64,000 nt of DNA from Brevundimonas nasdae (GTDB taxonomy: Bacteria > Pseudomonadota > Alphaproteobacteria > Caulobacterales > Caulobacteraceae): NCBI RefSeq assembly GCF_016654005.1, contig NZ_JAEPWN010000004.1:248001-312000 (forward strand), given 5' to 3'. The translations under genes and the position numbers were made by a program. Shown here piece by piece: positions 24,234-31,954 of the stretch. The stretch's first letter is position 1, and the number at the start of each line of letters is the position of its first letter. The notes beneath the pieces are model-generated. The model was given only the letters and a program-made list of their open reading frames with translations, did no database searches and was not told the origin of the DNA.

Positions 24234-25684
24234 CGCGCGGCCGATGCTGCGATCTGGAACTGACGCACGCTGCGCATCAGGGTGTCGGCTTCGGTCGCCA
24301 GTTGGCGGCTGGCGGCGGTGGCTTCTTCGGTCATGGCGGCGTTCTGCTGGGTGATCTCGTCGATCTGGCTGATGGCGCGCTTGACGTCGGACAGGCGGTC
24401 GGCCTGCTCGCGGGCCGAGACGGCCATGCCGCCCGCCAGAGCATCGACGTCGGCGACCCGCTCGCCGATGCGGGTCAGGGCGGCGCCCGTGCGCTGAACC
24501 AGATCCACCCCGCGTGAGACTTCTTCGGACGACTGGAGGATGACGGCGCGGATTTCACCTGCGGCGGCGGCGGAACGCTGGGCCAGGGCGCGGACCTCGG
24601 AGGCGACGACGGCGAAGCCGCGGCCGGAATCGCCCGCACGCGCCGCCTCGACCCCGGCGTTCAGGGCCAGAAGATTGGTCTGGAAGGCGATTTCGTCGAT
24701 CAGGGTGACGAAGCCGCCGACATTGCTGGAGGACTCGCTGATGGCCGACATGGCCTGGGCGGCCTCGGCGACGACGGCGATGCCGCTTTCGACATCGCGG
24801 CGGACGGCGCCGACGGCCTCGACGCTCTGTTTGGCGGCGACGGCGGTCTGTTCGACGGAATCCACCACCTGTTCGGTGTTGGCCGAGGTGCGTTCGACGC
24901 TGGCGGCCTGACGCTCGGTGCGCATGGCCAGGTCGTCGGAGGCGCTGGCCAGTTCGGTGGCGCCGCTGCTGACGGAGGCGGCGCTTTCGGTCACGGCGGT
25001 GAAGGCGTCGCGCAGGGCGATGACCGCGGCGTTGAAGTCGTCCTTCAGCCCGACATAGTCATCCGCGACCGGGATGGTGATGGTCGATCCCAGGTCGCCT
25101 GCCGCCAGACCCTTCAAGGCGTGGCTGAGGACGGAGACGATCTGGGCCTGCTGGGCGTCGGCCTCGGCCTTGGCGGCTTCGGCGCGGTCGCGTTCGGCCT
25201 GAAGCGCCTCAAGATAGGTCGAGATGGCCAGATCCATGTCCAGCATGACGCGGCGGCTGAGTTCGCCTGCCGCCTCGGCCGTGCGGCGGTCATGGTGCTT
25301 GTCGAACAGCCTGCGTTTGCGGGTGGTGACGGCCGTCAGAAGCTTGCTCAGGATCAGGCTGTAGCCGCCGATGTACCAGCGCGGCTCCAGCCCGATGCGG
25401 GCGTGGACATTGCCGATGACGCGGACGGACTGGCCATAGGCCTCGTCGGCGCGGCCTTCGACGATGGCGTCCCAGTGGCTGACCTGCGCCGACTTGGCCG
25501 CGCCGATATGGGCCTCGTCCCGGAAGAATTTCCGTGTCTCCGGCGTGGCGCGGATGCGGTCGTAGAAGGCGTTGAGAGCGTCGGGCAAGGCCATGCGCAG
25601 CAGAGGCTCCTGCGCGGCGTAACCGGGCGAACGGGGGCCCAGGTCCATGAACCCTGTACGGCGTTCGATATCTTCGCGCGACAT
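24212..25684 (-). CDS. Soluble globin-coupled methyl-accepting chemotaxis protein
   Basis: The 490-aa protein has no transmembrane segment. Residues about 15-160 form a protoglobin sensor. His94 in '[18 protein letters not shown]' is the predicted proximal haem ligand. A linker with a coiled coil (160-190) leads to a HAMP-like stretch ('[21 protein letters not shown]') and a full signalling domain. The hairpin tip is '[23 protein letters not shown]'. It is thus a cytoplasmic aerotaxis-type receptor that should bind oxygen or a related gas and control CheA. It stands close to the flagellar hook cluster, which fits motility. Confidence 0.95.
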   Translation of the reverse strand: MSREDIERRTGFMDLGPRSPGYAAQEPLLRMALPDALNAFYDRIRATPETRKFFRDEAHIGAAKSAQVSHWDAIVEGRADEAYGQSVRVIGNVHARIGLEPRWYIGGYSLILSKLLTAVTTRKRRLFDKHHDRRTAEAAGELSRRVMLDMDLAISTYLEALQAERDRAEAAKAEADAQQAQIVSVLSHALKGLAAGDLGSTITIPVADDYVGLKDDFNAAVIALRDAFTAVTESAASVSSGATELASASDDLAMRTERQAASVERTSANTEQVVDSVEQTAVAAKQSVEAVGAVRRDVESGIAVVAEAAQAMSAISESSSNVGGFVTLIDEIAFQTNLLALNAGVEAARAGDSGRGFAVVASEVRALAQRSAAAAGEIRAVILQSSEEVSRGVDLVQRTGAALTRIGERVADVDALAGGMAVSAREQADRLSDVKRAISQIDEITQQNAAMTEEATAASRQLATEADTLMRSVRQFQIAASAARSGRIAA

Positions 25685-25808
25685 CCGATTTCCACTCCAA
25701 CTGAGGGGATGGCCCTAGACGCGGCATGGTTATGGTCTGCTTACCGTCGGACGGATTTGGCCGTGCAAATGCGGACTTGGGACAAAATGTCCAAGTCGGC
25801 GGGCCGGA

Positions 25809-27020
25809 TCAGGCGGCGACGGCCGTCGTGTCGCGGATGAAGCCGCCGCCCAGAACCCGCTCGGTGTCGATCGGATCATAGAGGGCGCAGGCCTGGCCGG
25901 GGGCTACGCCTTCTTCGCCTTCATCGAAGACGACCGCGACATCGCCGTCGATCAGGGCCAGACGGGCAGGGGAGGGCTGGCGCGTCGACCGCACACGGGC
26001 CAGCACCGGCGCGCCCGCTTCGGCGGCGGCGTGGATGGTGTCGTGGTCGCCCAGCCAGTTCAGCTCTTCCAGCGTCAGTGAGGCGGTCAGCAGAGCTTCG
26101 CGCGGGCCGACGATGACGCGGCGGGTTTCAGGCTCAAGCTTGGTGACGAACAGGGGCTCGCCCACGGCGACGTTCAGGCCCCGGCGTTGGCCGATGGTGT
26201 AGTCGGTGATGCCGGAGTGCTTGCCCAGAACGCGACCGTCCATATGCACGATCTCGCCCGCCTCGCGGCCTTGCGGGCGCAGACGGTCGATCAGGGTGCG
26301 ATAGTCGCCCGAGGGGACAAAACAGATGTCCTGGCTGTCCGGCTTCGCGGCGATCTTGAGGCCCAGTTCGGCGGCGACGCCGCGCACCTGGGGCTTCTCC
26401 AGATCGGCCAGTGGGAAGCGCAGGTAGTCCAGCTGGTCGCGCGTGGTGGCGAATAGGAAGTAGGACTGATCGCGCGAATGGTCGATGGCCTTGCGCATCT
26501 GGCTGCGCCCGTCGATTTCGGCGCGGCGGACATAGTGGCCCGTCGCCATCGCCTCGGCGCCCAGATCGCGGGCGACATCCAGCAGGTCGCGGAACTTGAC
26601 CGTCTGATTGCAGCGGATGCAGGGGACCGGCGTCTGACCTTTAAGGTAGCTGTCGGCGAACTGGTCGATCACGGCGTCCCGGAAGCGGCTTTCGTAATCC
26701 AGCACATAGTGAGGAATGCCGATCATGTCGGCGGCCAGACGCGCGTCGTGAATGTCCTGACCCGCGCAGCAGGCGCCCTTCTTCTTCAACGCCGCACCGT
26801 GGTCATAGAGTTGAAGCGTGACGCCGACCACGTCATAGCCCGCCTTGTGCAACAGGGCGGCGACCACGGTGGAGTCCACCCCCCCCGACATGGCCGCGAC
26901 CACGCGCGAACCCAGCGGCAAACCAACCGCCGCACGCGCGCTCTCGATCGCCGCATCCATGTCGGTGCGGGCGATGTCTGGAACGGGGCAGAAGTCTTCA
27001 ACGAGCGTCATCGCCGCCAT
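25809..27020 (-). CDS. mnmA: tRNA-specific 2-thiouridylase
   Basis: MnmA thiolates uridine-34 in tRNA-Lys, tRNA-Glu and tRNA-Gln using sulfur relayed from IscS. The PP-loop [15 protein letters not shown] is near residue 44-58. The two catalytic cysteines lie in '[14 protein letters not shown]' and '[15 protein letters not shown]'. C-terminal beta-barrel motifs such as '[20 protein letters not shown]' and 'PGQACALYD' complete the family pattern. The length of 403 aa is normal. It lies downstream of sciP on the same strand but a hairpin separates the two. Confidence 0.96.
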   Translation of the reverse strand: MAAMTLVEDFCPVPDIARTDMDAAIESARAAVGLPLGSRVVAAMSGGVDSTVVAALLHKAGYDVVGVTLQLYDHGAALKKKGACCAGQDIHDARLAADMIGIPHYVLDYESRFRDAVIDQFADSYLKGQTPVPCIRCNQTVKFRDLLDVARDLGAEAMATGHYVRRAEIDGRSQMRKAIDHSRDQSYFLFATTRDQLDYLRFPLADLEKPQVRGVAAELGLKIAAKPDSQDICFVPSGDYRTLIDRLRPQGREAGEIVHMDGRVLGKHSGITDYTIGQRRGLNVAVGEPLFVTKLEPETRRVIVGPREALLTASLTLEELNWLGDHDTIHAAAEAGAPVLARVRSTRQPSPARLALIDGDVAVVFDEGEEGVAPGQACALYDPIDTERVLGGGFIRDTTAVAA

Positions 27021-27077
27021 TTAGGGTGGAACCCGCGCGATTTCGAGGCCTGAACCATATTCGATGCCGGAAATGAC

Positions 27078-27109
27078 AAGGGCCGCACCCGTTTCCAGGT
27101 GCGGCCCTT
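27078..27109 (-). terminator. Hairpin downstream of sciP, probable terminator
   Basis: A perfect 12-bp stem (AAGGGCCGCACC / GGTGCGGCCCTT) with an eight-base loop lies 23 bases after the sciP stop codon. Only scattered T residues follow on the minus strand (TTGTCATTT), so termination is likely but perhaps incomplete. Confidence 0.55.
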
Positions 27110-27131
27110 ATCGGTCTTCGGGGAGAAGCGG

Positions 27132-27416
27132 TCAGGAGCGGTAGGTCTGGATGCGCGTCGTGCGCAGTCCCTGCATGCCCCATTTATCAATGGCCTTCTG
27201 CCAGGCCAGGAATTCTTCAGCCGTCAAACGATAGGTCGCCAGGGCGTCATCCAGGCTGAGCAGGCCGCCACGGACAGCGGCGACGACCTCGGCCTTGCGA
27301 CGGATCACCCACCGGTCCGTGTTGGACGGAGGCAGATCCTTAAGCGTCAGGGGGGTTCCCGTCGGCCCGACCACGTATTGTTCGCCTTTGCTATTAAGGC
27401 GTCGCTCTTGCAACAT
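27132..27416 (-). CDS. sciP: CtrA inhibitor SciP (DUF1153 family)
   Basis: SciP is the small cell-cycle protein of Caulobacterales that represses CtrA-dependent promoters in swarmer cells. The 94-aa protein carries the family core: 'YVVGPTGTPLTLKDLPP', 'RWVIRRKAEVVAAVRGGLLSLDDA', and the helix-turn-helix part 'YRLTAEEFLAWQKAIDKWGMQGLRTTRIQ'. In Caulobacter crescentus sciP lies next to flgE, as here, which supports the call. Its 172-base upstream gap holds a CtrA-like site and three GANTC sites, consistent with cell-cycle-regulated transcription. Confidence 0.93.
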   Translation of the reverse strand: MLQERRLNSKGEQYVVGPTGTPLTLKDLPPSNTDRWVIRRKAEVVAAVRGGLLSLDDALATYRLTAEEFLAWQKAIDKWGMQGLRTTRIQTYRS

Positions 27417-27470
27417 GGGCTTATGCCTCTTTCACCAACACCGTACTGTCACGAAGATAGAACGGCCCGG

Positions 27471-27485
27471 CTAAGGTCCATTTAA
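27471..27485 (-). promoter_or_regulatory. CtrA-like binding site in the sciP promoter
   Basis: On the plus strand this reads CTAA-N7-TTAA, which is TTAA-N7-TTAG on the sciP strand. That is one base from the CtrA consensus TTAA-N7-TTAA. It lies 55-69 bases upstream of the sciP start codon. sciP transcription is known to be CtrA-dependent in Caulobacter, so an activating role fits. Confidence 0.5.
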
Positions 27486-27528
27486 GGGTCGTGGTGAAGG
27501 AACGACTAAAATCGGTTCCCGCCCGTAC

Positions 27529-27567
27529 GACTCTGTAAACCTTGCTTACGTGGGGATTCATTGACTC
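27529..27567. promoter_or_regulatory. Cluster of three GANTC (CcrM) methylation sites
   Basis: GACTC (27529-27533), GATTC (27555-27559) and GACTC (27563-27567) occur within 39 bases between flgE and sciP. GANTC is the target of the cell-cycle methyltransferase CcrM, and GcrA-controlled promoters use it. A triple cluster in a short intergenic segment of a GC-rich genome is well above expectation and suggests methylation-sensitive control of sciP. Confidence 0.5.
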
Positions 27568-27588
27568 TAACGACTAGTTACTGGCGGA

Positions 27589-29346
27589 TCAGCGTTTGAT
27601 GTTGATGAGCTCGGCCAGCATTTCGTCGGCCGTGGTGATGATTTTGGACGAGGCGGAATAGGCCCGCTGGGTGGTGATCAGGCCGGTGAATTCCGCTGAC
27701 AGATCAACGGTCGAAGACTCCAGCTGCTGGGAGGCGATGGAGCCCGCGCCGCCGGTGCCCGCGCTCTTCAGATTGAAGGTGCCGCTCTGCAGGCTGACAG
27801 CATAGGCGTTGCCGGAAACCTCGCGCAGGCTGTCGGGGCTGGGGAAGGTGGCGACCGCGACCTGGGCGATGCGGCGCATGACGCCGTTGTCGAAGATGGC
27901 GGTGACGAAGCCGCTGTCGTCGATGCGGATTTCGCTCAGATTGCCGAAGGCCGTGCCGTTGGTGATGGTCGACTGCACCACGGAGGCGGTGTTCAGCTGG
28001 CTGAGGCCGCCTGCCGAGGTGTTAAGGTCCAGGGTGACCGTTTGGGCGGCGATGCCCAGACCGTCGGCCCAGGCCACCTGGCCGGGGGCCATCGACAGGT
28101 TGTTGGGGTCTGACTTGCCGAAGTCCAGCGTCGCCTGGCTGGGGTCGTCGAACAGGCCGGTTCCGGCGGGCCAGTTCTTCATGGTGTCGATGTCCAGACG
28201 GCCGGATGGCGTGAAGGCGATCTTGCCCGTCTTGATCTGGCCGTTGGCGTAGGGATCGCCGGTGATGACGTCATCCGCCGGAACCGAGACGATTTCGGCG
28301 TACCAGATGTTCGGCTCGTCGCTCTTCAGGAAGCGGATCTCCAGATTGCGCTGGCCGCCCTTGGAGTCCGAAACCGGGATGTTCATCTTGAAGTCGGGTT
28401 TGACGCCCGCCGGGTTGTTGGCGTCGGCGTTGTACATGGCCATCGAGTTGACGGACGGGTCGTACTTGGACTTGGCGGCGATATTGGTCGACAGGCCGAT
28501 GTCGGCCAGGTTGACGGTGTAGGGCGCGCCCGAGGCGGGGGTGAACTGGATCTGGCTGGGCGGCGCGCCCAGAACGGCGGCGGAGCCCGAGTTCTGACCG
28601 TTGACGGTCAGGCCGGTCAGGGCGCCGGTGGCGGGATCATAGGTCGCCTGGGCGTTGATCCGCTGCGTGCCGGACTTGAGCTCGACATCATAGGCGTCGG
28701 CGCCCGTGCGGGTGTAGCGGACCGACAGGTCATGGCTGCCTGGCGGCACAGCCGTGTCGGCGACGCTCTTGTACGGCTGGGCGCTGGCCGCCGCCGAAGG
28801 CTCCTGGCTGGAGCGCAGGTTGGCGTTGATCTGGACGCGGGTCGTTGGCTCAGCGGTGCCGCCGACCGAGCCGATGTTGATCGAGCGCAGGCGCGACAGG
28901 TCGGACGGGTCCGAAGAGATCTCGCCATTGGCGTCGACAGGCCAGCCCTGCAGGTACAGACCGGCGCTGTTTTTCAGATAGCCCTGCTTGTCGACGCGGA
29001 AGGCGCCGGCGCGGGTGAACAGATGGGTGTCGGTGGAGGCGACGCCCTCGGCCTTGTCCGTGACCACGAAAAAGCCCTGACCGGCGATGGCCAGGTCGGT
29101 GTTCTCGTTCGTGCGCTGAAGCTGGCCTTCCTGGCTGATGAAGTGGCGGGTGTTGGTGGTCACGCCGCCAGCCGAATAGCTGCCGCTGGTGCCGCTCTGG
29201 CTGTTGACCAGGGTCTGGAACTCGCTGGCCGTGCGCTTGTAGCCGACCGTGTTCACATTGGCGATGTTCTGCGAGATCGAGGCGAGGGCCGCAGAGTTGG
29301 CGGCGAGGCCGGACACACCGGCCAGCATGGCGCTGTTGAGGCTCAT
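27589..29346 (-). CDS. flgE: Flagellar hook protein FlgE
   Basis: FlgE polymerises into the flagellar hook. The 585-aa protein has the N-terminal rod/hook signature 'SALAANSAALASISQNIANVNTVGYKR' region (residues 2-35), the FlgE D-domain sequence around 'AGQGFFVVTDK', and the C-terminal coiled-coil segment 'STVDLSAEFTGLITTQRAYSASSKIITTADEMLAELI'. The size agrees with Caulobacter hook proteins, larger than the enteric type. It has a good AAGGAGC ribosome site and lies 47 bases after flgD, in a fliK-flgD-flgE operon. Confidence 0.96.
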   Translation of the reverse strand: MSLNSAMLAGVSGLAANSAALASISQNIANVNTVGYKRTASEFQTLVNSQSGTSGSYSAGGVTTNTRHFISQEGQLQRTNENTDLAIAGQGFFVVTDKAEGVASTDTHLFTRAGAFRVDKQGYLKNSAGLYLQGWPVDANGEISSDPSDLSRLRSINIGSVGGTAEPTTRVQINANLRSSQEPSAAASAQPYKSVADTAVPPGSHDLSVRYTRTGADAYDVELKSGTQRINAQATYDPATGALTGLTVNGQNSGSAAVLGAPPSQIQFTPASGAPYTVNLADIGLSTNIAAKSKYDPSVNSMAMYNADANNPAGVKPDFKMNIPVSDSKGGQRNLEIRFLKSDEPNIWYAEIVSVPADDVITGDPYANGQIKTGKIAFTPSGRLDIDTMKNWPAGTGLFDDPSQATLDFGKSDPNNLSMAPGQVAWADGLGIAAQTVTLDLNTSAGGLSQLNTASVVQSTITNGTAFGNLSEIRIDDSGFVTAIFDNGVMRRIAQVAVATFPSPDSLREVSGNAYAVSLQSGTFNLKSAGTGGAGSIASQQLESSTVDLSAEFTGLITTQRAYSASSKIITTADEMLAELINIKR

Positions 29347-29393
29347 GAGAAACGCTCCTTAAAAAGATATCATCGGGAAGGCGGCGGAGCGCA

Positions 29394-30122
29394 TCATGCG
29401 GCCGCCTCCTCGTCTGGGACGTTCGGATTCTCCGGTTCGTCGGGTTTGTTCTCTGCCTTGGCCTTGATCTCGTTCAGCGAGATCACGGTCGAGAGCGGAA
29501 GGATGGAGTCGCCGATCACAAGGAAGGGCTCGCCGTTGTACATTTCCACGCCGGTCACGCGGCCGCGGATCAGGGCCTGGGCGTCGACCTTGGCGCCGCT
29601 TTCATTGGTGGCGGACACCTTCAGCGTATAGACGCCGCCGTCGTCGGCCTTGCCGCCGCCCTTGAGGTCGCCGTTCCAGGTGAAGTCGTGGATGCCCGCG
29701 CCCTTGTCCGGGCCCTGGCCTTCCCAGACCACGGCGCCCTTGCTGTCCACGATCTGCAGATTGACCTTGTCGGCGCTGGCGCCCAGTTCATAGGCCCAGC
29801 TGGCCTTGCCTTCGCGGAACTCGGTCGCGGTCCAGGCGGCGGTGACCTCCTTGCCGATATAGTTGGAGGCGTTGTCCAGGCCGCCCGCAGCCTGGGCCTT
29901 CAGCAGACTGGTCAGCAGGTCGTTGGTCAGCAGCTGCTGCTCGACGCCGGCCATCTGGGTCAGCTGGGCCGTGAACTGATTGGAATCCAGCGGCGACAGC
30001 GGGTCCTGGTTCTTCATCTGGGTGGTCAGCAGCGTGAGGAAGGTCTCGAAGTTCGAGGCCAGCATCTTGTTGCTGCCGTTGATGCGGCCGGCGGCGTTGT
30101 CGGCGGATACGGCGGTGACCAT
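29394..30122 (-). CDS. flgD: Flagellar hook-capping protein FlgD
   Basis: FlgD caps the growing hook and is needed for FlgE assembly. The 242-aa protein has the conserved N-terminus ('NFETFLTLLTTQMKNQDPLSPLDSNQFTAQLTQMAGVEQQLLTNDLL', about residues 23-69) and FlgD Ig/tudor-like parts ('GQGPDKGAGIHDFTWNGDLKGGGKADDGVYTLKV' region). An acidic C-terminal tail follows. It starts three bases after the fliK stop, so the two are tightly coupled. Confidence 0.93.
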   Translation of the reverse strand: MVTAVSADNAAGRINGSNKMLASNFETFLTLLTTQMKNQDPLSPLDSNQFTAQLTQMAGVEQQLLTNDLLTSLLKAQAAGGLDNASNYIGKEVTAAWTATEFREGKASWAYELGASADKVNLQIVDSKGAVVWEGQGPDKGAGIHDFTWNGDLKGGGKADDGGVYTLKVSATNESGAKVDAQALIRGRVTGVEMYNGEPFLVIGDSILPLSTVISLNEIKAKAENKPDEPENPNVPDEEAAA

Positions 30123-30125
30123 GGG

Positions 30126-31556
30126 TCAGACCTTCATATCGACGCGGTCAGGCGTCAGTGAAAGATTGGTCCAGACGTCGGGCGTCAGGATGGAGGAGGC
30201 GTCGGCGGCCAGAGCCAGGCGTGAGCCGCCGCCGAACAGGGCGTTGCGCTGTTGCTGGCGCTCAAAGGCGTCGCCGCCCTGGGGCTGATCGCGGTGACTG
30301 AAGTCCAAGGCGTCGCCTGCCAGCTGGAAACCGGCGTCCTGCAGCTGTCTGCGCAGTTCGTCGGCGCGGCCGCGCAGTTCGGCGGCGGCGGCCGGATTGT
30401 CGAAGGCCAGACGGGCGGCCAACTGGCCGTCGTCGCCGATTTCAAGACTGACATCGACCCGGCCCAGGTCTTCCGGCGTCAGCACCATGTCGAAACGGGT
30501 CGACTTGCCGTCCAGGCTGCGGGCGATCTGGGCCGCGAGATGGGCCGTCGTTTCGATCGTCGCCTGCGACAGGCGCGAGAAGGACAGGCTGCGTTCGACG
30601 GCGGCGGCCTGCTGCATCGGTTGGGCGTCGGGCGCGGCGGGCGCCGCGGGCTGAGCCGAAGCGGCGGCGGTCTGGGCGGGGGCGGCCGGTTGGGCGCTGT
30701 CGACAGCGGGCGCACGGGCGCCGGAAGACGCAGGCGCGGCGTCGGCCAGCGTCGTCTTCTGGATGTTGGGGCTGTCGTCCTTCGCCGAAGCGGAGGCGTC
30801 AGAAACAGCCGCGTTGCGCGGGGCGGAGGCGTCGTTGTGGCGCAAGGGACGGGGCGGGGCAGGCTCGCCCTTGAGGGCGGCGGCCAGGGTGTCGGCGGTT
30901 GTCCGGTCGCTGGACGAGGCCTCGTCGTCGGTCGCCGAAGTCTGATCCGTCGTCGCCTCCTGGGTCGCCTTCAAGGCCTTGGCGATGGCGGGCGGCGCGA
31001 TTTCGGCCTGATCCGCAGAGGCGGCCAGAAGGTCGGCGGGCAGGGCCAGAGCGGCGGGCGCTTTTTCGGCGGTCGGCTGGATGTCGTTGGCGGCGTCGCT
31101 GGTGATGGCCGCGATCTGCTGCGGGGTCGGCGGCGCACCAGCGGTCCTCGCAGCGGCCTCGGCCTGGACTTGAGCAGGCGTGGCGATCAGTTGAATCGGC
31201 GCCGCCGCCATGAAGATGAAGGGCTGCGCGTCGGTTTCGACGGGGGGGGCGGCGGCGACGCGTTCGGTCGGGGCGTCGTTCTGGCCATCATCCAGACGGT
31301 CGTGCGGCGCCTCAGGGAGGGGGATGGCGGGCGGCTGTGTGGCGGCGTCGGCATCCGCCATCTGCACCTGCGCCAAGGCCTGCATGGGGGCGTTGATCAC
31401 CCGGGCCGCGCGACCGTCGACGCCGGGCGCTTGCAGGATGTCGGCGATCTTGGAGGAAAACAGGCTCGCGTCCTCAGCCTGGCCGCCGGGCGCGGCCGAG
31501 CCGACACCGGCGGAGGCCGGAGCGACAGGGACAAGCATGGCGGAGGCGGTCGGCAT
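30126..31556 (-). CDS. fliK: Flagellar hook-length control protein FliK
   Basis: FliK measures hook length and switches export specificity. The 476-aa protein is dominated by low-complexity Ala/Pro/Gln/Asp-rich sequence, as expected for the molecular ruler. The conserved C-terminal domain lies about 340-430 (LDGKSTRFDMVLTPEDLGRVDVSLEIGDDGQLAARLAFDNP, read in two parts). It is the first gene of a fliK-flgD-flgE operon. A -24/-12 promoter-like site lies 68-82 bases upstream of the start. Confidence 0.88.
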   Translation of the reverse strand: MPTASAMLVPVAPASAGVGSAAPGGQAEDASLFSSKIADILQAPGVDGRAARVINAPMQALAQVQMADADAATQPPAIPLPEAPHDRLDDGQNDAPTERVAAAPPVETDAQPFIFMAAAPIQLIATPAQVQAEAAARTAGAPPTPQQIAAITSDAANDIQPTAEKAPAALALPADLLAASADQAEIAPPAIAKALKATQEATTDQTSATDDEASSSDRTTADTLAAALKGEPAPPRPLRHNDASAPRNAAVSDASASAKDDSPNIQKTTLADAAPASSGARAPAVDSAQPAAPAQTAAASAQPAAPAAPDAQPMQQAAAVERSLSFSRLSQATIETTAHLAAQIARSLDGKSTRFDMVLTPEDLGRVDVSLEIGDDGQLAARLAFDNPAAAAELRGRADELRRQLQDAGFQLAGDALDFSHRDQPQGGDAFERQQQRNALFGGGSRLALAADASSILTPDVWTNLSLTPDRVDMKV

Positions 31557-31623
31557 TTAAGTGCAGGCTGCTTTTCAAAAATGGGGCGGCGCCTGCTGCG
31601 CCTGACTATTCGACGCGAGCCTC

Positions 31624-31638
31624 GCAAGCCTTGGGCCA
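31624..31638 (-). promoter_or_regulatory. Sigma-54 (-24/-12) promoter for fliK-flgD-flgE
   Basis: Read on the minus strand the sequence is TGGCCCA-AGGC-TTGC, which keeps the invariant GG and GC with correct spacing (consensus TGGCACG-N4-TTGC). It lies about 70 bases upstream of the fliK ATG. Sigma-54 with FlbD is the known system for hook-class flagellar genes in Caulobacter. The 398-base gap between fliK and flgK (31557-31954) contains this site, the divergent one at 31798, and a tandem repeat. I see no gene in it. Confidence 0.6.
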
Positions 31639-31651
31639 TGCCGAATAGATC

Positions 31652-31678
31652 AATGAAAACAATGAAAACAATGAAAAG
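31652..31678. repeat. Three tandem copies of a 9-bp A-rich unit
   Basis: AATGAAAAC is repeated three times (last copy AATGAAAAG) between the two divergent sigma-54 sites, 14 bases from the minus-strand site. It is conspicuously AT-rich in a GC-rich context. It could bend DNA or bind a regulator such as IHF, or be simple slippage-prone DNA. Confidence 0.6.
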
Positions 31679-31797
31679 ATGTCGGCTTTTACGCTGGGTT
31701 CTGAATCTGACGGTCGTTTATTGCCGCGCATTCGCCGTTTTTTGCCCGGTCTCGCCCGGCGCCGGTCGAAACCGTTTGAACGACAGCGGCGCCAGTT

Positions 31798-31812
31798 TGG
31801 CGCGAGGCTTGC
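31798..31812 (+). promoter_or_regulatory. Sigma-54 (-24/-12) promoter for flgK-flgL
   Basis: TGGCGCG-AGGC-TTGC matches the sigma-54 consensus TGGCACG-N4-TTGC at all but one position. It lies about 143 bases upstream of the flgK ATG. A GC-flanked AT-rich core at about 31732-31748 may be part of an enhancer for the activator FlbD, which is an inference. Confidence 0.65.
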
Positions 31813-31954
31813 GCGCCTATCCGGTCATGACAGCTGTCCATTCAGCGATCTTGTTTGAATTCAACGCTCAAGCCGAGCGGGGATGGCGCGTGGCCGGGCA
31901 AGAAATGCGCGCAGCAGGGCAGGGCTTGCCGGGTCGGCAGGAGGAAGTGCGTCA

